Of a DNA stretch of 64,000 nucleotides, positions 9,358 through 16,187 are shown piece after piece. The position numbers were made by a program, and so were the translations under genes. The stretch's first letter is position 1. Each line of letters begins with the position of its first letter. The stretch is from an uncultured Lutibacter sp. (GTDB lineage Bacteria; Bacteroidota; Bacteroidia; Flavobacteriales; Flavobacteriaceae): NCBI RefSeq assembly GCF_947493565.1, contig NZ_CANLRG010000011.1, positions 36,452-100,451 of the forward strand, read 5' to 3'. A model generated the notes under the pieces. It did no database searches, was not told the origin of the DNA, and was given only the letters and a program-made list of their open reading frames with translations.

Positions 9358-9383
9358 AAAAAGTAAGCTCAGCTTACTTTTTC
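9358..9383 (-). terminator. intrinsic terminator overlapping the stop of the small basic-protein gene
   Basis: On the minus strand AAAAAGTAAGCT and AGCTTACTTTTT pair around a single base, followed by more T. The stop codon at 9374-9376 lies in the arm. Arms and tails are nearly symmetrical. It probably attenuates read-through into rng. Confidence 0.75.
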
Positions 9384-9466
9384 TTTTTATGTCTATTAGC
9401 TCTAGCTCTTTTTTTACGTTTGTGCGTAGAGATTTTAGCTCTTTTTCTTTTTTTACCACTTGGCAT
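9374..9466 (-). CDS. 30-residue highly basic small protein
   Basis: The 30-residue product starts MPSGKKRKRAKISTHKRKK and ends RHKKKK. Seventeen of 30 residues are Lys or Arg and two are His. It lies between hup and rng on the same strand, 38 bases after the hup stop. I recall closely similar short proteins in this position in other Bacteroidota, where they are usually unannotated. Composition implies binding to RNA or DNA, perhaps the ribosome, much like the small ribosomal protein THX, but it is not THX by sequence. The reading frame is clean and a terminator overlaps its stop. The function is unknown. Confidence 0.8.
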   Translation of the reverse strand: MPSGKKRKRAKISTHKRKKRARANRHKKKK

Positions 9467-9504
9467 AATAAAATGTTATTTATGTTAATAAATTGTTTGT
9501 TACC

Positions 9505-9795
9505 TTACTCAACAATTACCTTACTTTTTACACCTTCAACAAAAACTTTTGCTGGTTTAAATGCAGGTATGTTGTGAGCTGGTATTTTAATTGTTGTATT
9601 TTTTGAAATGTTTCTTCCAGTTTTTTCAGCTCTAGTTTTAATGATAAAACTTCCAAAACCTCTTAAATAAACATTATCTCCTTTTTCTAAAGAATCTTTT
9701 ACCTCTTCCATAAACGCTTCAACAGTTGCTAAAACATCTGCTTTTTCTATTCCAGATTTATCCGAAATATTCGATACGATTTCTGCTTTCGTCAT
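9505..9795 (-). CDS. hup: HU/IHF-family DNA-binding protein
   Basis: The 96-residue protein is a standard HU-family architectural DNA-binding protein: an N-terminal helical dimerisation half (MTKAEIVSNISDKSGIEK) and a beta-arm region containing NVYLRGFGSFIIKTR and PAHNIPAFKPAK. The start at 9795 is chosen because MTKAEIV is the canonical N-terminus; the open frame continues upstream only across the promoter. It heads the minus-strand run hup, small basic protein, rng. Confidence 0.95.
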   Translation of the reverse strand: MTKAEIVSNISDKSGIEKADVLATVEAFMEEVKDSLEKGDNVYLRGFGSFIIKTRAEKTGRNISKNTTIKIPAHNIPAFKPAKVFVEGVKSKVIVE

Positions 9796-9835
9796 TTTTA
9801 TTATAGTTAAATATGTTATTATAAAATTAAGACGG

Positions 9836-9867
9836 CAAATATAGGATATATTAATCAAAATCAAAAA
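9836..9867 (-). promoter_or_regulatory. promoter of hup
   Basis: On the minus strand TATATTTGC (-7 element, 9836-9843) is preceded after 18 bases by TTTTTG (9862-9867, -33 element). This is a near-consensus Bacteroidota promoter. It puts the transcript start about 35 bases before the hup start codon and confirms the shorter start. Confidence 0.75.
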
Positions 9868-9927
9868 GTTAATTCATTAAAATTTAATCGATTAAATCAT
9901 GTAATATTGTGTTTTCAAATAAAAAGA

Positions 9928-10968
9928 ATGACGTTTTCTAATAAGCTAATACAGTGGTATTTATATAATAAAAGAGATTTGCCGTGGCGTTCAACTAAAA
10001 ATCCTTACGCAATTTGGTTGTCTGAAATTATTCTACAACAAACTCGAGTTGATCAAGGAATGGCCTATTATTATAAGTTTCTTGAACATTTTCCAACGGT
10101 AAAAGATTTGGCTTTAGCTAGTGAAGAGCAAGTGTTAAAATTATGGCAAGGATTAGGTTATTATTCTAGAGCTAGAAATTTACATGTTTCTGCGAAGTAT
10201 GTATATTATACTCTTAATGGGGTTTTCCCTTCAACGTATAACGAATTAATAAAACTTAAAGGTGTAGGCGATTATACAGCGTCTGCTATTGCCTCTATAT
10301 GTTTTAATGAAACAACTGCTGTGGTTGATGGAAATGTTTATCGTGTACTTGCTAGGTATTTTGGGATAGACACACCAATTAATTCAACAAAAGGAATTAA
10401 AGAATTTAAAAGTGTAGCACAGGAGCTAATTTCGGTTAACGATCCAGGAACCCATAATCAAGCTGTTATGGAATTTGGAGCTCGTTTGTGTAAGCCTCAA
10501 AATCCATTTTGCTCATCTTGCCCTTTAAATGAAAGTTGTGTGGCTTTTGAAAAAAAATTAATTAAAAACTTACCTGTAAAAGAGAAAAAAATAAAGATTA
10601 AAAAAAAGTACTTCAATTATATTGTTATTCAAACAATAAATAATAAAACCTTTCTTGAAAAGAGAGAAGAGGGAATTTGGTTAAATATGTATCAATTTCC
10701 TTTAATAGAAACTTCTAAAATAATTAATGAGCAACAATTTATAGCACACCAAAAATTTTCAGAAATTTTTACAACAACCAAAGTGTCTGTTAAGCTTTTT
10801 AATAATGAGCCTATTGTTCATAAATTGTCACATCAACATATTTATGCTAAGTTTTGGATAGTTAAAACAACAAGTTTAAAAATGGCTGTTTTAGATTGGA
10901 ATGAGGTAGAAAAGCTTCCAGTTCCAAAACTGATAGATAATTTTTTAAACCAGTTTAATAACAACTAA
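9928..10968 (+). CDS. mutY: A/G-specific adenine glycosylase
   Basis: The 346-residue glycosylase removes adenine mispaired with 8-oxoguanine. The helix-hairpin-helix-GPD core contains the catalytic Glu33 in LSEIILQQT and catalytic Asp134 in VVDGNVYRVLARYF. The iron-sulfur loop is Cys188-x6-Cys195-x2-Cys198-x5-Cys204. A NUDIX-like domain that reads the 8-oxoguanine follows from about residue 225. The ATG at 9928 is preferred over an in-frame TTG seven codons upstream because MTFSNKLIQWY aligns with known MutY N-termini. It lies next to ssb, gldE and gldD, a gene neighbourhood I know from other Flavobacteriaceae. Confidence 0.95.
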   Translation: MTFSNKLIQWYLYNKRDLPWRSTKNPYAIWLSEIILQQTRVDQGMAYYYKFLEHFPTVKDLALASEEQVLKLWQGLGYYSRARNLHVSAKYVYYTLNGVFPSTYNELIKLKGVGDYTASAIASICFNETTAVVDGNVYRVLARYFGIDTPINSTKGIKEFKSVAQELISVNDPGTHNQAVMEFGARLCKPQNPFCSSCPLNESCVAFEKKLIKNLPVKEKKIKIKKKYFNYIVIQTINNKTFLEKREEGIWLNMYQFPLIETSKIINEQQFIAHQKFSEIFTTTKVSVKLFNNEPIVHKLSHQHIYAKFWIVKTTSLKMAVLDWNEVEKLPVPKLIDNFLNQFNNN

Positions 10969-10976
10969 ATTTTTAG

Positions 10977-10984
10977 TACTTTTG
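10977..10984 (+). promoter_or_regulatory. -7 promoter element for ssb
   Basis: TACTTTTG matches TAnnTTTG and begins nine bases after the mutY stop. The predicted transcript start is about 18 bases before the ssb ATG. This suggests ssb-gldE-gldD-ctaA can be transcribed separately from mutY. Confidence 0.6.
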
Positions 10985-11006
10985 ACTTAAAATAAAAACC
11001 AATAAC

Positions 11007-11450
11007 ATGGCAGGAACTATAAACAAAGTAATACTAATTGGACATCTTGGTGATGAAGTAAAGATGCATTATTTTGAAGGTGGTAATGCTATTGGTCGTT
11101 TTCCTTTAGCTACAAATGAAACCTATACAAATAAACAAACAGGAGAAAAAGTTACTACTACAGAGTGGCATAATATTGTAGTGAGAAATAAATTGGCCGA
11201 AATTTGTGAAAAGTACTTAAGTAAAGGAGATAAAGTATATTGCGAAGGTCGTATTAAAACGCGTCAATGGGAAGGTGAAGATGGAACTAAAAGATATACT
11301 ACAGAAATTCATGTGGTGGATATGACATTTTTAACAACTAAAAATGAATTAAGTAGTCCAACACAACAAAATACTGCTTCAAAACAGGTTTTACCTGAAA
11401 AAAATGATACTTCAACAACAACAGTTGAAGATGATGATTTACCATTTTAA
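11007..11450 (+). CDS. ssb: single-stranded DNA-binding protein
   Basis: The 147-residue protein has an N-terminal OB fold (NKVILIGHLGDEV, then TEWHNIVVRNKLAEIC), a short Gln/Ser/Thr linker, and the acidic tip DDDLPF that recruits replication and repair partners. It forms tetramers on single-stranded DNA. It lies between mutY and gldE; gldE starts 21 bases downstream. Confidence 0.96.
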   Translation: MAGTINKVILIGHLGDEVKMHYFEGGNAIGRFPLATNETYTNKQTGEKVTTTEWHNIVVRNKLAEICEKYLSKGDKVYCEGRIKTRQWEGEDGTKRYTTEIHVVDMTFLTTKNELSSPTQQNTASKQVLPEKNDTSTTTVEDDDLPF

Positions 11451-11471
11451 GTTTAACTAAATTGAAATTAA

Positions 11472-12788
11472 TTGGATCCTGAACCCACGATTTTATTTAT
11501 TTTATTAACTGAAACTGTTAATTATTGGTTTCATTTAAGCATAATTGTACTATTTTTATTACTGTCCTTTTCAGCTCTAATTTCTGGAGCAGAAGTTGCT
11601 TTTTTCTCATTATCAATACCTGAATTGAATAAAGCGGCAGAATCACCTATTAGAAAAGAACAAAGAGTAGTTGAACTCTTACAAAATCCAAAAAAACTTT
11701 TAGCCACCATATTAATAGCTAATAATTTTATTAATATTCTAATTGTTTTGATATTCGCATACATTGGAGAAATTGTATTTGCTCAACTAGAGCCACTTTT
11801 ATTAAAGTTTTTAATAGAAGTTGTTTTAGTTACATTTTTAATATTGCTATTTGGCGAGGTTTTACCAAAAGTATATGCTAGCAGAAACTCTATAAAACTA
11901 GCAGGGTTTATGTCGTTACCTATTAAAATATTAAATATTTTACTTTCATTTGCCAGTGTTCCTTTAATGAGTTTAACAAATACAATTGAAAAAAAACTAG
12001 GAAAAAAACAATCGAGTTTATCTGTTGAAAAATTATCTCAAGCACTTGAACTAACCTCAAATGAGGCAACAACAAAAGAAGAACAAAAAATTTTAAAGGG
12101 TATAGTTAGTTTTGGAAATACAGAAACTGGACAAATAATGACTCCTCGTATCGATATTTTTGCACTTTCTTTAAAAGAGTCGTATCAAGAAGTTATTGCT
12201 AAAATTGTAGAAAAAGGCTTTTCTCGAAATCCAGTTTACGATGAAAATGTAGATGAGATTATAGGTGTATTGTATGCCAAAGATTTACTACCACACTTGA
12301 ATAAAACAGATTTTAATTGGCAAAAAATTATTAGAGAACCTTATTTTGTTCCAGAAAATAAAAAATTAGACGATTTGTTAAGTGAATTTCAGGAAATGAA
12401 AAACCATTTAGCAATTGTAGTTGATGAATACGGAGGAACAAGCGGAATTGTAACTTTAGAAGATGTTATTGAAGAAATTGTTGGAGATATTAACGATGAG
12501 TTTGATGATGACGATATTTTGTATTCAAAATTAGATACTAATAATTATTTATTTGATGGAAAAACGAATTTAAAGGATTTTTATAAAATTCTTGAAATTG
12601 AAAATACGGATACATTTGATAAAAGTAAAGGTGAATCTGAAACAATAGCAGGATTTATTTTAGAAGTTCATGGAAAATTCCCTAAAAAAAGTGAAGTAAT
12701 AACTTTCAATAACTTTTCGTTTACCATAGTATCTAAAGATAAAAAAAGAATTAAACAAGTTAAAGTTACAATTAAGAGGAAAGCATAA
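11472..12788 (+). CDS. gldE: gliding motility-associated protein GldE
   Basis: The 438-residue protein has the hemolysin-C/CorC layout: an N-terminal DUF21/CNNM membrane domain (ALISGAEVAFFSL, several transmembrane helices to about residue 165), a paired CBS domain (MTPRIDIFALS, then VVDEYGGTSGIVTLEDVIEEIVGDI), and a C-terminal CorC_HlyC domain. Placement immediately before gldD identifies it as GldE, an accessory inner-membrane protein of gliding. The start is TTG at 11472, giving MDPEP, the N-terminus I expect for GldE. The gldD gene begins three bases after its stop. Confidence 0.92.
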   Translation: MDPEPTILFILLTETVNYWFHLSIIVLFLLLSFSALISGAEVAFFSLSIPELNKAAESPIRKEQRVVELLQNPKKLLATILIANNFINILIVLIFAYIGEIVFAQLEPLLLKFLIEVVLVTFLILLFGEVLPKVYASRNSIKLAGFMSLPIKILNILLSFASVPLMSLTNTIEKKLGKKQSSLSVEKLSQALELTSNEATTKEEQKILKGIVSFGNTETGQIMTPRIDIFALSLKESYQEVIAKIVEKGFSRNPVYDENVDEIIGVLYAKDLLPHLNKTDFNWQKIIREPYFVPENKKLDDLLSEFQEMKNHLAIVVDEYGGTSGIVTLEDVIEEIVGDINDEFDDDDILYSKLDTNNYLFDGKTNLKDFYKILEIENTDTFDKSKGESETIAGFILEVHGKFPKKSEVITFNNFSFTIVSKDKKRIKQVKVTIKRKA

Positions 12789-12791
12789 TTT

Positions 12792-13358
12792 ATGTTAAAA
12801 AAAGTAGGTATATTAGGGGTTATAACTTTGCTTATTGTTGCTTGTGGTAGTGAACCTTTACCAAAAAAAAAGCCCTATCTAACTTTAAAATACCCTTCTT
12901 CTACATATGTTAAAACGGCATCTAACTGTTTGTATAATTTTGAATATTCCATAAATGCAAATATCAACTTTCAAAATAATTGTTGGGCTAAAATTGAATA
13001 TCCAAAATTAAAAGCAACAATACATATAACTTATAGATCTGTTAATAATAATTTAAATGAAATATTAAAAGAAGTAGAAAAGTTAACTTACGAGCATACA
13101 ATTAAAGCAGATGCAATTCCTAGCGCTTTACCTTATGAAAATTATAAAAAGAAAGTATTTGCAAAACTTTACAATGTAGAAGGTAATGTAGCTTCAAACC
13201 TTCAGTTTATGGCAACAGATAGTGTAAAGCATGTATTAGCGGGCTCACTTTACTTTTATGCCAAACCAAATTACGATTCAATTGTACCAGCTATAAAGTA
13301 TATTGAAAAGGACATTATACATTTAATTGAAACTATAGAGTGGAAAAATGACAACTAA
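12792..13358 (+). CDS. gldD: gliding motility lipoprotein GldD
   Basis: The 188-residue lipoprotein has a signal peptide with the lipobox LIVAC (Cys17). The mature part contains PKKKPYLTLKYP and several conserved aromatic positions typical of GldD. GldD is required for gliding in Flavobacterium johnsoniae; its biochemical role is not settled. The 3' end overlaps the ctaA start by 11 bases in another frame, so the two are probably coupled. Confidence 0.92.
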   Translation: MLKKVGILGVITLLIVACGSEPLPKKKPYLTLKYPSSTYVKTASNCLYNFEYSINANINFQNNCWAKIEYPKLKATIHITYRSVNNNLNEILKEVEKLTYEHTIKADAIPSALPYENYKKKVFAKLYNVEGNVASNLQFMATDSVKHVLAGSLYFYAKPNYDSIVPAIKYIEKDIIHLIETIEWKNDN

Positions 13359-14403
13359 AAAATACAAATACACAAAAACCATAAGATTTTGGTTATTAGT
13401 AGGCCTACTAATGTTAATTGGTCAAGTTGTAATTGGAGGAATTACGCGTTTAACTGGGTCAGGGCTTTCAATAACTCGTTGGGATATTATTACGGGTGTA
13501 ATACCCCCTTTAAATGCTGAACAATGGCTTTATGAATTTAACCTCTATAAACAAACGCCACAATTTCATAAAATAAATTCTACATTTACGCTTCAAGAAT
13601 TTAAATTTATTTATTTCTGGGAATTTTTTCATAGATTGTGGGTGAGAGCTTTAGGCTTTATTTTTTTAATTCCATTTATAATTTTTGTATTAAAAAAACA
13701 AATTGACTCGTATTTAATTAAACGATTGGGATTAGTTGTTTTATTAACTATAATAACAGCCTCTGCCGGTTGGATTATGGTAAAAAGCGGTTTGGTTGAC
13801 AGACCTTGGGTTAATGCCTATAAACTAACTATCCATTTTATTTTAGCTTTATTAGTTATAACTGCAATGGTTAGAACCGTTGCAGATGTTTATTTGTTTG
13901 AAAGTGAAAATAAAGAATCTTCCTCAAAAATAGTCACTATAGTTATTGCTGTAACGTTTGTTCAAATGATATTTGCAGGACTAATGTCAGGTATGAAAGC
14001 AGGTCTTTATTATCCAAGTTGGCCTGATATGAATGGTGAATTTATTCCTTCAGTTTTAAAAGATGCAGAACATTGGACTTGGGGAAATATGATTAATTAT
14101 GATGCCTATTTGTTTGCGCCAGCATTTGTCCAATTTACTCATAGAATGTTAGCGTATCTACTTTTAGGATTAACCGTTTATATGTTTATCTCATTAAAAT
14201 CAAAAATTGAAATTAATAAAAGAAAATGGCTTAACTTTTCTATGTTGCTTGTAGTTTTACAAATAGTATTGGGTATTTTAACCGTATTAAATGTAGCAGG
14301 AAAAATTCCTTTGTTTTTAGGCACAAGTCATCAGTTAGTAGGACTGTTATTTTTTATGAGCTTATTATTTTTAAACTATTCTTTAAGAAATAAACAAGCA
14401 TAA
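13348..14403 (+). CDS. ctaA: heme A synthase (COX15/CtaA family)
   Basis: The 351-residue protein has eight transmembrane helices and the conserved histidines of COX15/CtaA: EFFHRLWVRALG, YKLTIHFILAL, FTHRMLAYLLLG and TSHQLVGLLFF. The N-terminal VVIGGITRLTGSGLSITRW is the family signature. It oxidises heme O to heme A for aa3-type cytochrome oxidase, so the organism respires oxygen through such an oxidase. It overlaps gldD by 11 bases and is followed directly by a terminator. Confidence 0.95.
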   Translation: MTTKKYKYTKTIRFWLLVGLLMLIGQVVIGGITRLTGSGLSITRWDIITGVIPPLNAEQWLYEFNLYKQTPQFHKINSTFTLQEFKFIYFWEFFHRLWVRALGFIFLIPFIIFVLKKQIDSYLIKRLGLVVLLTIITASAGWIMVKSGLVDRPWVNAYKLTIHFILALLVITAMVRTVADVYLFESENKESSSKIVTIVIAVTFVQMIFAGLMSGMKAGLYYPSWPDMNGEFIPSVLKDAEHWTWGNMINYDAYLFAPAFVQFTHRMLAYLLLGLTVYMFISLKSKIEINKRKWLNFSMLLVVLQIVLGILTVLNVAGKIPLFLGTSHQLVGLLFFMSLLFLNYSLRNKQA

Positions 14404-14404
14404 A

Positions 14405-14432
14405 AAAACTCCGATACTAGTATCGGAGTTTT
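14405..14432. terminator. bidirectional intrinsic terminator after ctaA
   Basis: A perfect 28-base palindrome: AAAACTCCGATACT followed by its reverse complement, with A and T tails. It lies between the convergent ctaA and the small lipoprotein gene. Confidence 0.85.
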
Positions 14433-14452
14433 AAATATTTTAAAGAAAAGAA

Positions 14453-14731
14453 TTATTGTTTTACTGTTTTTTTAACAGCTTCAACACCTTCTTCTACATC
14501 TTTTTTAACTTCTTCTGCACCTTCTTTAACTTCTTCAATAGTTTCTTTAACTGTAGTTTTTAAGCTATCAACTGTAACTTCAACTTCTTCTTTAACTTCT
14601 TCCATAGAGTCTTTTGCAGCTTCCACTTCAGTTTCAACAGCTTCTTTAACTTCTTTTTTCTCAGTTTCTTTACAAGAAATAGCAATAATGCTTACTAATG
14701 CAATTGCTAATAAAAATTTAATTTGTTTCAT
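14453..14731 (-). CDS. small lipoprotein with acidic/basic amphipathic repeats
   Basis: The 92-residue product has a signal peptide and the lipobox IAISC. Nearly all of the mature chain is built from Glu, Lys and Val in an 11-like periodicity (VKEAVETEVEAAKDSMEEV, VKETIEEVKEGAEEVKKDV), predicting one long amphipathic helix or coiled coil. Such proteins resemble YtxH-like or late-embryogenesis-like stress proteins, but I assign no function. The start at 14731 is chosen because it begins the signal peptide; the frame is open 13 codons further. Confidence 0.8.
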   Translation of the reverse strand: MKQIKFLLAIALVSIIAISCKETEKKEVKEAVETEVEAAKDSMEEVKEEVEVTVDSLKTTVKETIEEVKEGAEEVKKDVEEGVEAVKKTVKQ

Positions 14732-14793
14732 TTTAGATTGATTTTTAATATTCTTGCAAAGTAACGACAAAATATTTTTAAATGTGAAAGAAT

Positions 14794-15168
14794 TTATTTA
14801 GTATTTTTTAAAACTTCGTTTAATTCTTGTGTTTTTGTTACAGAATATAAATCACCTCCTGCAATTCCAGTTATTTTAGCAACAATTGCTTCCTTGTCAG
14901 TTTTATTAGCATCAAAAGTAAATTGCCCTTTTTTAGTTTCAAAATTAACTTTAGAATACGTAACACCTTCAAACTTAGATAATTTAGATTCAATGGTTTT
15001 AGCACAGCCAATTTCACAGGTCATTCCTTCAATATCTACTACTATACTTTTATAATTAGCAGCAACTTCAGGTTTTTCAATATTAACTTCATTAGTTGTA
15101 GTTTCTTTTTTGGTTTCATTACAAGAAAAAGTAAAAACAACAAATAGAATAACTATTAATTTTTTCAT
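14794..15168 (-). CDS. lipoprotein with heavy-metal-associated (HMA) domain
   Basis: The 124-residue lipoprotein has the lipobox FTFSC (Cys16). An HMA ferredoxin-like fold covers roughly residues 41-105. The metal-binding loop reads GMTCEIGCAKTIE, so the two Cys (51 and 55) are separated by three residues instead of the usual two. It is likely a copper- or other metal-handling protein anchored in the envelope. The next gene on the strand is the amphipathic lipoprotein, 62 bases on, and the two may share a transcript. Confidence 0.85.
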   Translation of the reverse strand: MKKLIVILFVVFTFSCNETKKETTTNEVNIEKPEVAANYKSIVVDIEGMTCEIGCAKTIESKLSKFEGVTYSKVNFETKKGQFTFDANKTDKEAIVAKITGIAGGDLYSVTKTQELNEVLKNTK

Positions 15169-15194
15169 AAAATGTTATATTTTAAATATTTGAA

Positions 15195-15202
15195 CAAAAA
15201 TA
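15195..15202 (-). promoter_or_regulatory. putative -7 promoter element for the HMA lipoprotein
   Basis: On the minus strand this reads TATTTTTG (TAnnTTTG), about 27 bases before the start codon. A -33 TTG was not found. Confidence 0.45.
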
Positions 15203-15259
15203 AACACTAATAATTTTAATTCCGAATTTTTATCCGAATTTTGCATTTTATTAACAGCG

Positions 15260-16132
15260 ATGAAAAATAAAGACTTACGTTGGGTTTATTTATTAATACT
15301 TTCCATAATTTGGGGAAGCTCATTTATATTAATGAAAAAAGCTTTAATTGGTTTAACTCCAATTCAAGTAGGTGCATTAAGAATATTAATAACGGCTTTT
15401 TTTCTATTACTAATTTGGCATCGAAAAATTTTTAAAATTCAAAAAAGACATTGGTATTACCTAACTTTAAATGGTTTTTTAGGAACTTTTTTTCCTGCAT
15501 TTTTATTTGCTTATGCAATTCAAAAAATAGATAGCTCTATAGCTTCAATTTTAAATAGTTTAACTCCTTTATTTACATTAATATTAGGAGCAATAGTGTT
15601 TGGTTTTAGCTTTAGAAAAAGGCAATTAATTGGGGTTTTAATTGGTTTAATAGGAACTGTGTTGTTAATTTTAAAGGGAGCAGAAATTAACCCTAATCAA
15701 GATTATTTTTATGCTGGATTTGTGTTGATCTCATCTGTAGGTTATGCTTTTAATGTCAACATTTTAAAAAAGTATTTATATGAATTAGATGCCATTAGCA
15801 TTACTGTTGCAAATTTCTTTTTATTAGTAATTCCCACATTAATTGTTTTATGGTTTACCAATTTTTTTACCACTTTTGAAATAAGTAGTAAAAGTATAAC
15901 AGCGGTTTCTTACATAACAATATTAGCTGTTATTGGAACTGGTTTGGCAAAGATTATGTTTAATAAATTAATTCAAATATCAACTCCAATTTTTTCATCT
16001 TCGGTTACGTATTTAATTCCAATAGTTGCTATAACTTGGGGAATTTTGGACGGAGAGAAAATATCAGCAATTCAATTTTTCTCTGCATTTATAATTTTGT
16101 TAGGAGTGTATTTGGTGAATAAATCTAAATAA
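15260..16132 (+). CDS. DMT-superfamily EamA-type transporter
   Basis: The 290-residue protein has ten transmembrane helices in two EamA halves. The first begins LSIIWGSSFILMKKAL; the second covers roughly residues 150-285 and ends QFFSAFIILLGVYLVN. Family members export amino acids or metabolites across the inner membrane; the substrate here is unknown. It is a single gene, divergent from the HMA lipoprotein. Upstream is a tandem TCCGAATTTT (15221-15230 and 15233-15242). Confidence 0.88.
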   Translation: MKNKDLRWVYLLILSIIWGSSFILMKKALIGLTPIQVGALRILITAFFLLLIWHRKIFKIQKRHWYYLTLNGFLGTFFPAFLFAYAIQKIDSSIASILNSLTPLFTLILGAIVFGFSFRKRQLIGVLIGLIGTVLLILKGAEINPNQDYFYAGFVLISSVGYAFNVNILKKYLYELDAISITVANFFLLVIPTLIVLWFTNFFTTFEISSKSITAVSYITILAVIGTGLAKIMFNKLIQISTPIFSSSVTYLIPIVAITWGILDGEKISAIQFFSAFIILLGVYLVNKSK

Positions 16133-16158
16133 AAAACGCCTCAGATTTGAGACGTTTT
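16131..16158. terminator. bidirectional terminator between the EamA and M16 genes
   Basis: AAAAACG and CGTTTTT flank a stem CTCA/TGAG with one internal C-A mismatch. A and T tails on each side allow use by both convergent genes. Confidence 0.7.
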
Positions 16159-16187
16159 TAACATTTATACTAGGTATAGTCAATTAA

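Noticed and set aside
9796..9864. N-terminal extension of HU by 23 residues
   Set aside because: The extension overlaps the hup promoter and the canonical MTKAEIV start follows.
15221..15242. Tandem TCCGAATTTT as an operator
   Set aside because: Only two direct copies in AT-rich DNA with no symmetry and no linked regulator.
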